From Primulina eburnea (Eukaryota; Streptophyta; Magnoliopsida; Lamiales; Gesneriaceae): DNA of 64,000 nucleotides. Made by a program: the position numbers and the translations under genes. Where the stretch lies: contig NW_027331260.1 in the NCBI RefSeq assembly GCF_022965805.1, positions 372,001 to 436,000 of the forward strand, given 5' to 3'. Of this stretch, positions 35,271 through 46,880 are shown in pieces. The notes under the pieces are model-generated. The model saw only the letters and a list, made by a program, of their open reading frames with translations. It had not been told where the DNA came from and did not search any database. Within the stretch, counting starts at the first letter, position 1; every line of letters starts with the position of its first letter.

Positions 35271-36813
35271 TTTATCCTTATCGACGATTGATGTTTCAAA
35301 TTTGATAGAAGACTGCTGTTTGTCTGGATTAGAATTTGAAACGGATTATAGACCGTGGAGACTTTATACGGTGCAAGTAGAACCAGAGCTGATTATGAGA
35401 ATTAAGGCAGCTCAGCGAGGTGATCAGAATGTACAGAAATCAGTATCGATGGTTAGAGCAGGACATCGATCAGAATATCAGGTACGTGACAACGTCTTGT
35501 ATGTGAATAATCGCCTGGTGGTGCCGAATGTTTCAGATTTGAGACGACAGATATTGTCAGAAGCGCACAACAGTCGATTTAGTATTCATCCTGGTGGCAG
35601 AAAGATGTACAACGATTTGAAAAGACAGTTCTGGTGGAAACAAATGAAGACTGACATTGCCGAATTTGTCTCCAAAAGTCTAAATTGCCAGCAGGTGAAG
35701 GCAAAAAGAAAGAAACCAGGAGGATTATTACAGAGTTTGTCCATTCCTGAATAGAAATGGGATCATATTTCCATGGATTTTGTGACGCAGTTGCCGCGTT
35801 CCTCCAAAGGTTGTGATGCGATTTGGATAGTGATTGACAGATTGACCAAATCCGCATGTTTTATCCCGTACAAGATGACGTACAGATTCGACCAGATGGC
35901 AGAGATCTATGTCAGAGAAGTGGTCAGATTACATGGAGTGCCGAAGTCTATCGTATCAGACCGTGATCCTCGATTTACTTCGCACTTCTGGCAGAGTTTG
36001 TAGCAGGCTCTCGGTACGAAGCTACATCTGAGTACCGCATATCATCCACAGACCGACGGACAGTCAGAGCGGACTATCCAGACACTGGAGGATATGCTGA
36101 GAGCAGTAGTGCTAGATTTCAGCACTAATTGGCAAGATGCATTGCCTCTTTGTGAATTTTCGTACAACAATAGCTATCAGACGAGTATCGAGATGGCACC
36201 TTTTGAAGCGTTGTACGGAAAGAAGTGTCGATCCCCGTTATATTGGGATGATATCTCTGAAGTTCCTGAGATTGGACCAGATATGATCAGAGATATGACA
36301 GAAAAAGTGAAGTTAATACGAAAGAAAATGAAGGCAGCACAAGACAGACAGGCCAAATATGCCAATGTTCGACACAGACCATTGGTATTTGACGTGGGAG
36401 ACCGAGTATTTTTGAAGATTTCACCTTTCAGAGGAGTTGTCAGATTTGGCAAGAAAGGGAAACTGTCTCCACGATATATTGGGCCTTATGAGATTCTCGA
36501 GAAGATAGGAGATCGTGCCTATCGACTAGCCCTACCGCCTTCATTATCTGTGATACATGATGTCTTTTATGTATCGTTATTAAGGAAATACCTTCCTGAT
36601 GCTTCACATGCTATTCAACCAGACGAGGCCGAACTGGATGAAACGTTGAGCTATGTTGAAAAACCGATTCAGATTATTGATCGCAAAGAAAAACAGCTCA
36701 GAACGAAAATGATTCCACTTGTGAAAGTGCTATGGACTCGTCATGGTGTAGAAGAAGCAACTTGGGAAACTGAATCAGATATGAGACAAGAATTCCCAGA
36801 GTTGTTTAGATGA
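35271..36813 (+). pseudogene. Gypsy-2 integrase with chromodomain-like tail
   Basis: The HHCC region ([34 protein letters not shown]) has lost the first Cys (C to S). A TAG at 35752-35754 replaces a Trp codon and another at 36001-36003 a Gln codon. The core residues are intact: [37 protein letters not shown]. The tail is complete, with GDRVFLKISPFRGVVRFGKK and EEATWETESDMRQEFPELF. It serves as the full-length reference for the deleted tail of Gypsy-3. Confidence 0.85.
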
Positions 36814-36895
36814 TGTAATTCTTATACAGTTTGTATAGATACTCCTTATTGATACGAATGAAATGCCTATGATTTCGAGGACGGAATCGTATCTT

Positions 36896-36908
36896 AGGGG
36901 GGGAGAAA
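36896..36908 (+). other. Gypsy-2 polypurine tract
   Basis: AGGGGGGAGAAA just before the 3' LTR. Confidence 0.8.
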
Positions 36909-37664
36909 TGTAATGCCCTAGATTTTTATGTCGTGTTAAATTACGATTATAGATTTTTAATCGAGACGATTATGAAAGGGCTAACCGAGACACAAAATGA
37001 GATCGCGTGTGAAAATATGATGTGCGAGGACAGTAGCATCGGCGCACATGCGCGAACGGATGCGCGCACATGCGCCAAAAAGGCATAAGACCTCGCGCAT
37101 ATGCGCGAAAGATGTCGCGCATATGCGCGAGTTGCCAAGATCGAGACCAGTAGGTCTCGCGCATATGCGCCAGAAATGTCGCGCATATGCGCGAGACATG
37201 CAGAACGAAGAATTGACATTTGGCCTAATATGCAACGTGGGTATATATATATATATATATTTAAATATATATATATATATATACAAAACGTTATAATCCT
37301 TCAGAAATCATCAGAATTAATCGAGAGAAACTTTTGATCTTTGAGTTTAGAATTTGATTTGTGAGAAATCCGTCCGTTAGATTTTAAATCCGACCTCGGT
37401 ACCGTGCTCCTAGCAACGCAGGCTACAACAGGACGTAAGTTTTACTATGTTTTGACATGTTTTGAAATTATGGTGTTGTTAGAATTGAATACACGTCATA
37501 TATGTTGTTCTTGACATGTTAGACAACATAGAATCGAAGTCAGATTAAGAAACGGACTAAATATGGAATTGTTATGAATTTCGGAATGAAATTGACTAGA
37601 ATTGATATCAGATTGGTATAGTGGTTGATTGTAAATTATTGGAATTGGTATAGACTGATATAGT
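36909..37664 (+). repeat. Gypsy-2 3' LTR, first part
   Basis: Starts TGTAATGCCCTAGATTTTTA. It has six copies of the CGCGCATATGCGCG palindrome (37040-37197), two fewer than the 5' LTR, and a longer TA tract (37243-37282). Interrupted at 37664 by the Copia element. Confidence 0.95.
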
Positions 37665-39746
37665 TGAAAGCGGACCGGTTACGGTGGCCGGAAGCGCAAC
37701 GGAAGTCAAAAATTTTAAAATTTAGCAAGAATTTTCGGCCACCCTAGGTTATGTGCAATATTTACAAAATAACACCATACATAGGATGTTTAGAAAATAT
37801 ACCTATCAATCTTTAAAGGATTGATGAATGGCACCAACTTTGTTGTCAAACAACAAAGCTCTTCAAGGCATGAAGATCTACAAGCTCCTCCTCCAAATCC
37901 TTGAAACTTTCCTTCAAATTAGGCCCACCACAAGCTATGTAAATCCCTTCTTGCTTTGCACTAGAAAAGCAAGAAGATTTTTCAATGAGAGGACTATTAT
38001 TCTCCAACACTTGAAGAACAAAAGAGAGAAGAAAAATTTTTGAGAGAGAAGACAAAAATTTCGGCCAAGTGATGTGGAATGAGGGAGAGAGGATGAGTCT
38101 TGGGGTTGCAAAAAGTTAGATACAAAAGTTGCATGTCTTTGCAATTTTTTTAATCAAAAGTATTCAAGACTCTTCACCTCCCAAGCATGCAAACCCTAGC
38201 ATGTCTCACATATATTATATGGTTTTTAACACATTAAAAACCATGGACTAAATTTTAATTATCTCAAACATATTTGAGATTAATTAAATACTACTTGAAT
38301 TTATTCAAGTCCCACTAGTTAAATAATTATTTTAATTGAGCTCTACAACACTCAATATTATTTAATTAATTCAACACTTGAATTAATTTAATTATTTAGA
38401 CTCTACTAGGTCTACTAGTGTTTAATTAATTCAACACTTGAATTAATTTAATTTAGTCCCCAATAATGTTTATGAAAATCACAATTTTCAACTACATTAT
38501 TTACTTGGCCAAATTTTAATCTAGGAACACTTCCATAAATTAAAATTTATATTTCTCTCATAGAAGTCATACTTCTATTTTCTTTACACTTATAAACTCA
38601 TTTATAAGTCGTTCAACACATTGAACTATTTTTACTTCTCATCGGGATTTACAAAGCTAGTACTTGTGTGGCCCTCAATGGTTCATTGATACAACTAGCC
38701 GTGGGTTCACATCTCTATGTGATTCGGACTAAACATGTCCTTATTCGAGCATACCCCAATTGCTCCATTCTTACTTATCAACTCCTTGATAGTAAGAACG
38801 TCAGAACTCAAGTCTGATAGTACCCAACCAATCACGTTAAACGCCTAGCAGCATCGCTTACGTGATTCCCTAGGTATCACATGATAGTGCCTGCAAGAAC
38901 CATTCAATTATGGTTAGCGTACAGTACGGTCCCTTCAACTCATATATCCCGACCGATTCGACAACTATTGGTTTATCGAGAGTTGTCAATGAATCGATAC
39001 TATGTATCATGTTGTGGTTGCATCGATGGTGTAATCTATGAAACCCCTTTCATAATTACCACCATACTCTGATCAGAGATTTCAACCCACACATACATGA
39101 AAAACACATAGGATATCCATACCCGTAGGTAAGCGGTGAATCCCCGACTACAATGCATCGACTCCTATGTGTTTCGACAGAACACCCAACCTTACCACCT
39201 GATGACCCCATGAGAGTCGGTAAACAAGTCAAAGTGTAATTCTAGCACATAGAGTTTCAATGTTGTCCCGGGTCATAAGGACTAATTCTGTACAACCATA
39301 AACCAGGACTTTTCCACTCGATAAGTGAGAACCACTTGGAAAGTCTTTTATGGAGGGTTTTTCAGTGCACTCTACAAGGAGCACCTATCTGCATGTTCGG
39401 ACATCACAATGTCCCCTACCAATGAAACATGGTACTCACATCGCAGATACTAGTCTCTAACTCGAGCGGCCTTTATCCTTCTTACTGGCGGCTGAATCGA
39501 CTAGGAACGGTTTAGAATATACAGTATTCCAAATATGAGTTTCATGATACTCATCATATGAGCATCTCATATTCTTTCTACTATTTGTATATTCAAGGGC
39601 TTTATCTATGCAACTAGCATGGGTATATAGATAAAGATGTGCCATAATAATAATTTCAAATATTATTAAAATAAAGATTGCTTATACATAGAGTTTCATT
39701 GTGAACACTCGGCCAACACTTGGCTCGACGGGCACCTACTCTAACA
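37665..39746 (-). repeat. Copia 3' LTR (2082 bp)
   Basis: Minus-strand start TGTTAGAGTAGGTGCCCGTC, end CGGTCCGCTTTCA. The AT-rich palindromic block at about 38255-38460 contains TTAATTCAACACTTGAATTA twice. Confidence 0.95.
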
Positions 39747-39760
39747 ATCTCCCACTTGCA
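39747..39760 (-). other. Copia polypurine tract
   Basis: ATCTCCCACTTGCA on the plus strand (TGCAAGTGGGAGAT on the minus), abutting the LTR. Confidence 0.75.
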
Positions 39761-40246
39761 CTAGAGCCAACTACCCATATGCATAAAACCCATTGATTCG
39801 CGATGCTTGTCGAATAATGGTCCAGGTAAAGGCCTAATTAGTGGATCAACAACATAATCTGCGGAGCCGACTTTGTCAATAGACACTTCTCTTCTTTCCA
39901 CAATCTCTCCGAGGATGTGGTACTTTCTCAATACTAGTTTGGATTTCTGATGAGACCTTGGCTCCTTTGCTTGAGCTAAAGCTCCCGTGTTGTCACACAA
40001 CACCGGGACAGGAGCAACTCCATTAGGAATGACGCCCAACTCTTGGAAGAAATTCCTTATCCAAACAGCATCCCTTGCTGCATCCGATGCAGCAATGTAT
40101 TCGGCCTCTGTGCTGGAATCCGTAGCATTGTCTCGCTTGGAACTCTTCCAAGAGACAGCAACACCATAGAGCATGAATACAAAATCAGAGGTTGACTTCA
40201 AGTCATCGATACCGCTTTGGAAGCTAGAGTCGGTATAGCCTTCCAA
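39761..40246 (-). pseudogene. Copia RNase H domain
   Basis: About 160 residues: GYTDSSFQSGIDDLKSTSDF, VSWKSSKRDNATDSSTEAEY, IAASDAARDAVWIRNFFQEL, VLCDNTGALAQAKEPRSHQK. These are the D-E-D-type RNase H of Ty1/Copia. The first Asp (TDSS) and the STEAEY Glu are present. The C-terminus reaches almost to the polypurine tract. A stop separates it from RT. Confidence 0.85.
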
Positions 40247-41100
40247 TTTTAGTTCTCCACCCCATAGACCAAGAACAATTTATTGGTCATTCTCAACTAC
40301 TTGAGGATGTCTTTCACAGATTTCAAATGTGGAAGACCGGGGTTCGATTGATATCTACTCACTACACTTAGTGCGAAAGCCACGTCAGGACGTGTAGATA
40401 TCATCCCATACATGATGCTACCAATTGCCGAAGCATACGGAATGTGTGTCATCGTCACTATCTCTGCATCAGTCTTGGGAGACAGACTTGGATAGGGACA
40501 CGCCATGACACATTGGTAGATGTCCTCTCATGGACTCACCCATCGAGAACCACTTCACGATGGTATCAATGTATGTGGACTGGGTGAGATCAAGCAATCC
40601 TTTCGATCTATCTCTGTAGATCTGTATCACATTACAAAAGATGCTTCACCCAAGTCCTGCATCGAGAACTTACTCTCTAACCATATCTTAGTTGATTGCA
40701 ACATTCCTACATCATTCCCAATGAGTAGAATGTCATCAACATAAAGTACCAGGAATGTCACAACACTCCCACTGACCTTCTTATACACACAGGGTTCCTC
40801 AGGATTCTTAGTAAATCAACTCTTTGATTGTACTATCGAATCTGAGGTTCCAACTCCTAGATGCCTGCTTTAGACCATAAATAGATCTTTGAAGTTTGCA
40901 TACCATATGCTCACTTCCGATAGATGTAAACCCTTCAGGTTGAGACATGTAAATCACTTTCTTAATATCCCTATTAAGAAAGGCTGTCTTAACATCCATC
41001 TGCCATATCTCATAGTCATACCATGCAGCTATGGCTAGCAAAATCCTTATGGACTTGAACATTGCGATTGGGAAAAGGTTTCCTCAAAGTCAACTCCTTG
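40247..41100 (-). pseudogene. Copia reverse transcriptase
   Basis: The N-terminal part (40808-41062) has YEIWQMDVKTAFLNRDIKKV and KLQRSIYGLKQASRSWNLRF. The active site LYVDDILLI is encoded near 40728-40752 and is intact. The C-terminal part (40297-40506) has ASAIGSIMYGMISTRPDVAF and ALSVVSRYQSNPG. Frames change several times between the pieces. It would copy element RNA in virus-like particles. Confidence 0.85.
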
Positions 41101-41257
41101 TCTTTGAGTACATCCTTTTGCCACCAATCGCGCCTTGAAGGTCAACACCTTCCCATCCTCCCCAAGTCCCTGTGGGAACAGTTTCCACAGGTGGATCCAC
41201 AAGATCCTACACTTGGTTCGAATGCATGGAATTCAACTCAGATTCCATTGCTTCAAG

Positions 41258-41850
41258 TCACTTGGATGAATTGGCATCAGATAACGCTTCCTTGAAGGTC
41301 CTTGGATCACATCCATGGTTAGGCTCATCATGGCCCTCTTCAAGAAGCTGACCATACCTCATAGGTGGTCTCGAGACTTTCTCGTACCTGCTAGGAGCTT
41401 GTATCTCCTCTCTTGGCTCATTGGGTGTGGGTTCTATAATTGCGGGTTTCTCTCGAACCTCTTCGAGTTCTATCATCTCCATTTTTCTATCCAATAGAAA
41501 ATCCTTTTCCAAAAAGTTGCAATCCTAGAAACAAAAACCTTTGTTTCTTGGGGATGATAGAAATAATATCCAACTTAATTCCTTGGATATCCCACAAAGT
41601 AACATAAAATGGATCAACAATCCAATTTATCTCCCACTACCCGCTTCACATAAGCAGGGCTCCCCATACTCTAAGATGAGAATATTTGGGAGGCTTACCC
41701 ATCCATATCTCATATGGTGTCTGCCTTTGAATGGACATTTAATGGAATATCTTTTAACTTTAAGTTATAGAGATCGTTTTCAAGTTCTCAAGTACCAATT
41801 AAACATTCATTCTTGTAAATGTTGCAAACACCTTTGCTAAATAAACAAGA
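41258..41850 (-). pseudogene. Copia integrase remnants, catalytic core missing
   Basis: Read leftwards: the GAG-pre-integrase segment (SKGVCNIYKN, then LENDLYNLKLKDIP, 41765-41850) runs directly into TPYEIWMGKPPKYSHLRVWG (about 41640-41735), which normally lies after the core. The D-D-E catalytic domain, normally some 200 residues, is absent. The acidic linker to RT (41258-41512, REKPAIIEPTPNEPREEI) is present. Confidence 0.75.
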
Positions 41851-41863
41851 ATATCCATTTTTA

Positions 41864-42120
41864 TCACAATAGAAATGGAAACAATGTTTTACACCAAACA
41901 TGTACAAACAAAACATCTCTTAAAATTAACTTAAAGTCATTGTTCAACAATAAGTAAACATCCTTAATAGCCTTGGTAGCAACTCTTGCTCCATTGCCCA
42001 TCCTCAAGAAGGTCACACCTTTCTTAAGCTTCCTACTTCTTCCCATCACCTGTAACCCATTACAGAGATGTGAGTCACAACCGGTATCTAATACCCAAGA
42101 AGTAGAGTTAATTGAAATGT
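41864..42120 (-). pseudogene. Copia protease
   Basis: The active-site region STSWVLDTGCDSHLCNGLQV is at about 42054-42118 and is followed by MGRSRKLKKGVTFLRMGNGA and VATKAIKDVYLLLNN. This is the short aspartic protease of Ty1/Copia with DTG intact. Frame changes occur near 42120. Confidence 0.75.
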
Positions 42121-42130
42121 TTACTTAAAT

Positions 42131-42991
42131 TTAGAACATACCGTTTCCAGAACACTTCTGGGCCAGATATTCCTTGCAATTTCGCTTCCAATGTCCAGGC
42201 TTCTTGCAGTGATGACAAACATCACCAGTCTTGTCAGCCTTAACTGGTCTGGCTGTCTCAACAGGATTCGGAGATTGCCTCAACAAGGGCACGTTCTTTT
42301 TGGGACGTTGGAAAGAACTCTTCTTTCCCTTCCCATGTGGATCAATCTTCGTATCAGATGAAGAACCCACATAAAGAACCAACTTCTCTTTCTTGATGGT
42401 GGATTCAAACGTAACAAACATGTTCACCAACTCCTCAAGGGTCGGTTACATCTTGTTCATGTTGAAATTCACCACAAAAGGATCAAATGAGCTAGGCAGC
42501 GATAACAGCAACACGTCGGTGGTCAACTCCGAAGGCAAGATCAGATCCATGCCAACGAGCTTGTCCACGAGCCCGATCACCTTTAGGCCATGCTCATGGA
42601 CCGAGGTCCCATCTCGCATGCGCAAAGTGATCAGCTCCTTGACGGTAGCATGCCTAAGAGGACGCGTTTGCTCTCCAAAGAGCTCTTTGAGGTGCAAATG
42701 AATGTCAGCAGCATTCTTTGCACCCTCAAAACGCCTCTGCAGCTCATCGTTCATAGAAGTTAGCATATAACACCTGGCTATCAAGTCATGGTCACACCAT
42801 TCCTTGTAAGCCTGCAATTCCTCAGGAGTGCAGTCAGTCGGAGCCTCAACAGGGGGCGACTGAGTCAGTGTATATGTTACCCTTTCCGAATTCAAGACTA
42901 TTTTCAAATTTCTTAGCCAAGTGAGGTAATTAGGTCCAGTTAATATGTGTTTGTCGAGTATTACAGATATCGAATTGCGCATCGAAGACAT
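42131..42991 (-). pseudogene. Copia gag
   Basis: Starts at 42991: MSSMRNSISVILDKHILTGP then NYLTWLRNLKIVLNSERV, the UBN2/retrotran gag domain of plant Copia elements. A stop after NFNMNKM (about 42446) breaks it before LEELVNMFVTFESTIKKEKL. The zinc knuckle CHHCKKPGHWKRNC (CX2CX4HX4C) is near 42170-42215, followed by the end KEYLAQKCSGNGMF. Confidence 0.85.
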
Positions 42992-44778
42992 TGTTGATTT
43001 GTACTGAAAAGTAAAACAGATAAATGTTGATGACTATTTTAAATATTTAGTAAGATATGAAGTTTGGACTTTTACTTCATAAATATTTGCTCCCACTGTT
43101 TTGACATCTTTCACTACCCTCTAGTGAAAACGGGAAACTCCTTTCCTCAGTAGGTACGTAAGGTCCAATTAGCGAATTGTGATCCCGAATAATATCAGCC
43201 AATCACAATTCCTAAAAGGTAGTTTCCAATTGCATCACAATGCAACCCTCTACGTAAACTTTTGTCTCACGTTTGATTAGGACCCAATAATATGACGTCG
43301 TTCATCTTTACGTGTCAAGCCTAACCCATCGATGTTGAACCTTAATGGACGGTCGCCATGAGTTCCCTCAATAATATGAGCCGAAATCATGGGAGTTCCA
43401 CGTAGTTCACATCACCATGTCAATGGATGTCACAGCTTTCCGGCACCCAGGGCCCCCTCAATAATATGAGCCGAGCTCCGAGTACGGGTAGCGTTCATCA
43501 TGCATCCATTGTCGATGGAAGACAAGAAATTATAAACAAATTTATAATTCCCCTTTTCGGACTTGATATTAATTTTGAATCTTATTCAAAATGAGGGTTT
43601 TTAATTTTGAAAGGTCTCATCATTAATTTTATTTTAAAAGCTCGCCATGTTTGATCGTATGTTTGCCGGATTCATGCAACTTTGTTATTATAATAATAAT
43701 AACGCACATACTCATTATTTATAACATATCATGCATATATTATAAATAGAAAACAGTACAAGGATGATCAATTGCCCCAAAACTAATGGCCCGTGTGAGC
43801 TAAACACGGGCCTAGGTCCAATCCTAGGGTAAATGCACGGGATGCAAATGCAACTACATTATTACATTAGCATCCAATATTACATGTCTTCGATCTTCAT
43901 AATCACCAAGGCCACCATCTTCCAATCTTGATCTTCCACTATTCTAATATTTACAATTAAATATCCATGGCACATAGGGATACATCTCATGGGGTGGGAA
44001 CGGGCCATAAACCAAGCCCACTTTAAATTGATAATTATTACAATCATACAACACAAATATCCTAGCATACACCTAGCAAATTGGGCTTGGGCTTTTGATC
44101 ATCCTTCATGCATAATGACACATATCATACACCATTCAATTAATTATCACTATAATTAATTGATCCAATATTATATATCTTGATCCAATCACTAACCGCC
44201 ACAATTATAAATTAAATTAACAAAGTATACAAACTCCTTTGTATACTTTCAAATTAATTTTTTTTTATAATCGAATTTCTTGTAAATCACAATTTACTAT
44301 AAATAATTAAAGTCCTACTTCAATTATTTATTTTATGAGAAAATATGTGCAACAATTGTAAATTTAAACTTAAGGGCCCAAAAACCATTTTACACCTAAA
44401 ATATTTTGGCCCATTTAAATTTCACAAATTATGTTGGCCATCCAATGGCCCAACATCTCAAGGCCCATGACACTAAGATTGTCCAAAACACTTTTGGAAA
44501 CCCTAGCCGCCATCACCGTCGCCGGAGCTCTGTCGCCGGATTCCGGCCACAACAAAATTTTTTTTTATTTATTTAAAAACTGGAACTTTCGGGGCTGCCC
44601 CTTGCTGCCCGAAATTCTCGGGCAGCCCCTCGGGCAGCCCCCGAAAAAATTATTTTTTTTTTTGTTTTTGCTTCAAAAATTTCGGCCTTGATGTTTTATT
44701 GCACCAAAAAATCTCAAACGGTTAGAAATCGATCTCAATACAATATTACGTAAATATAGCACAAAAACCGTAACCTTA
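42992..44778 (-). other. Long non-coding leader of the Copia element
   Basis: Almost 1.8 kb between the primer-binding site and gag, unusually long. It holds two copies of CCTCAATAATATGAGCCGA (about 43366 and 43451) and a hairpin of CTGCCCGA and TCGGGCAG near 44595-44645. No coding frame recognised; short open frames at 43880-44068 and 44431-44691 resemble nothing. Confidence 0.6.
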
Positions 44779-44790
44779 GCTCTGATACCA
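44779..44790 (-). other. Copia primer-binding site
   Basis: GCTCTGATACCA (TGGTATCAGAGC on the minus strand), two bases from the LTR end at 44793. Confidence 0.85.
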
Positions 44791-44792
44791 CT

Positions 44793-46875
44793 TGAAAGCG
44801 GACCGGTTACGGTGGCCGGAAGCGCAACGGAAGTCAAAAATTTTAAAATTTAGCAAGAATTTTCGGCCACCCTAGGTTATGTGCAATATTTACAAAATAA
44901 CACCATACATAGGATGTTTAGAAAATATACCTATCAATCTTTAAAGGATTGATGAATGGCACCAACTTTGTTGTCAAACAACAAAGCTCTTCAAGGCATG
45001 AAGATCTACAAGCTCCTCCTCCAAATCCTTGAAACTTTCCTTCAAATTAGGCCCACCACAAGCTATGTAAATCCCTTCTTGCTTTGCACTAGAAAAGCAA
45101 GAAGATTTTTCAATGAGAGGACTATTATTCTCCAACACTTGAAGAACAAAAGAGAGAAGAAAAATTTTTGAGAGAGAAGACAAAAATTTCGGCCAAGTGA
45201 TGTGGAATGAGGGAGAGAGGATGAGTCTTGGGGTTGCAAAAAGTTAGATACAAAAGTTGCATGCCTTTGCAATTTTTTTAATCAAAAGTATTCAAGACTC
45301 TTCACCTCCCAAGCATGCAAACCCTAGCATGTCTCACATATATTATATGGTTTTTAACACATTAAAAACCATGGACTAAATTTTAATTATCTCAAACATA
45401 TTTGAGATTAATTAAATACTACTTGAATTTATTCAAGTCCCACTAGTTAAATAATTATTTTAATTGAGCTCTACAACACTCAATATTATTTAATTAATTC
45501 AACACTTGAATTAATTTAATTATTTAGACTCTACTAGGTCTACTAGTGTTTAATTAATTCAACACTTGAATTAATTTAATTTAGTCCCCAATAATGTTTA
45601 TGAAAATCACAATTTTCAACTACATTATTTACTTGGCCAAATTTTAATCTAGGAACACTTCCATAAATTAAAATTTATATTTCTCTCATAGAAGTCATAC
45701 TTCTATTTTCTTTACACTTATAAACTCATTTATAAGTCGTTCAACACATTGAACTATTTTTACTTCTCATCGGGATTTACAAAGCTAGTACTTGTGTGGC
45801 CCTCAATGGTTCATTGATACAACTAGCCGTGGGTTCACATCTCTATGTGATTCGGACTAAACATGTCCTTATTCGAGCATACCCCAATTGCTCCATTCTT
45901 ACTTATCAACTCCTTGATAGTAAGAACGTCAGAACTCAAGTCTGATAGTACCCAACCAATCACGTTAAACGCCTAGCAGCATCGCTTACGTGATTCCCTA
46001 GGTATCACATGATAGTGCCTACAAGAACCATTCAATTATGGTTAGCGTACAGTACGGTCCCTTCAACTCATATATCCCGACCGATTCGACAACTATTGGT
46101 TTATCGAGAGTTGTCAATGAATCGATACTATGTGTCATGTTGTGGTTGCATCGATGGTGTAATCTATGAAACCCCTTTCATAATTACCACCATACTCTGA
46201 TCAGAGATTTCAACCCACACATACATGAAAAACACATAGGATATCCATACCCGTAGGTAAGCGGTGAATCCCCGACTATAATGCATCGACTCCTATGTGT
46301 TTCGACAGAACACCCAACCTTGCCACCTGATGACCCCATGAGAGTCGGTAAACAAGTCAAAGTGTAATTCTAGCACATAGAGTCTCAATGTTGTCCCGGG
46401 TCATAAGGACTAATTCTGTACAACCATAAACCAGGACTTTTCCACTCGATAAGTGAGAACCACTTGGAAAGTCCTTTTATGGAGGGTTGTTCAGTGCACT
46501 CTACAAGGAGCACCTATCTGCATGTTCGGACATCACAATGTCCCCTACCAATGAAACATGGTACTCACATCGCAGATACTAGTCTCTAACTCGAGCGGCC
46601 TTTATCCTTCTTACTGGCGGCTGAATCGACTAGGAACGGTTTAGAATATACAGTATTCCAAATATGAGTTTCATGATACTCATCATATGAGCATCTCATA
46701 TTCTTTCTACTATTTGTATATTCAAGGGCTTTATCTATGCAACTAGCATGGGTATACAGATAAAGATGTGCCATAATAATAATTTCAAATATTATTAAAA
46801 TAAAGATTGCTTATACATAGAGTTTCATTGTGAACACTCGGCCAACACTTGGCTCGACGGGCACCTACTCTAACA
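44793..46875 (-). repeat. Copia 5' LTR (2083 bp)
   Basis: Almost identical to 37665-39746. Differences seen include TGT/TGC at about 45264, CTG/CTA at 46020, TAT/TGT at 46133 and an added C near 46473. Confidence 0.95.
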
Positions 46876-46880
46876 ATAGT

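Larger units (their letters stand above)
37665..46875 (-). mobile_element. Copia element, complete ends, integrase core deleted (9211 bp)
   Basis: Ends TGAAAGCGGACC...CTACTCTAACA; target duplication ATAGT at 37660-37664 and 46876-46880, inside the Gypsy-2 3' LTR. Two LTRs of 2082 and 2083 bp differ by eye at only eight substitutions and one indel, so it is the youngest insertion in the nest. The domain order on the minus strand (gag, protease, remnant integrase, RT, RNase H) is that of Ty1/Copia. The integrase catalytic core is missing and gag has a stop, so it must have moved with proteins from another element. Confidence 0.95.

Noticed and set aside
37828..39645. Small open frames that occur twice with identical sequence (also at 44956-46774)
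   Set aside because: They lie in the two LTRs of the Copia element, and duplication follows from LTR identity. No coding signature.
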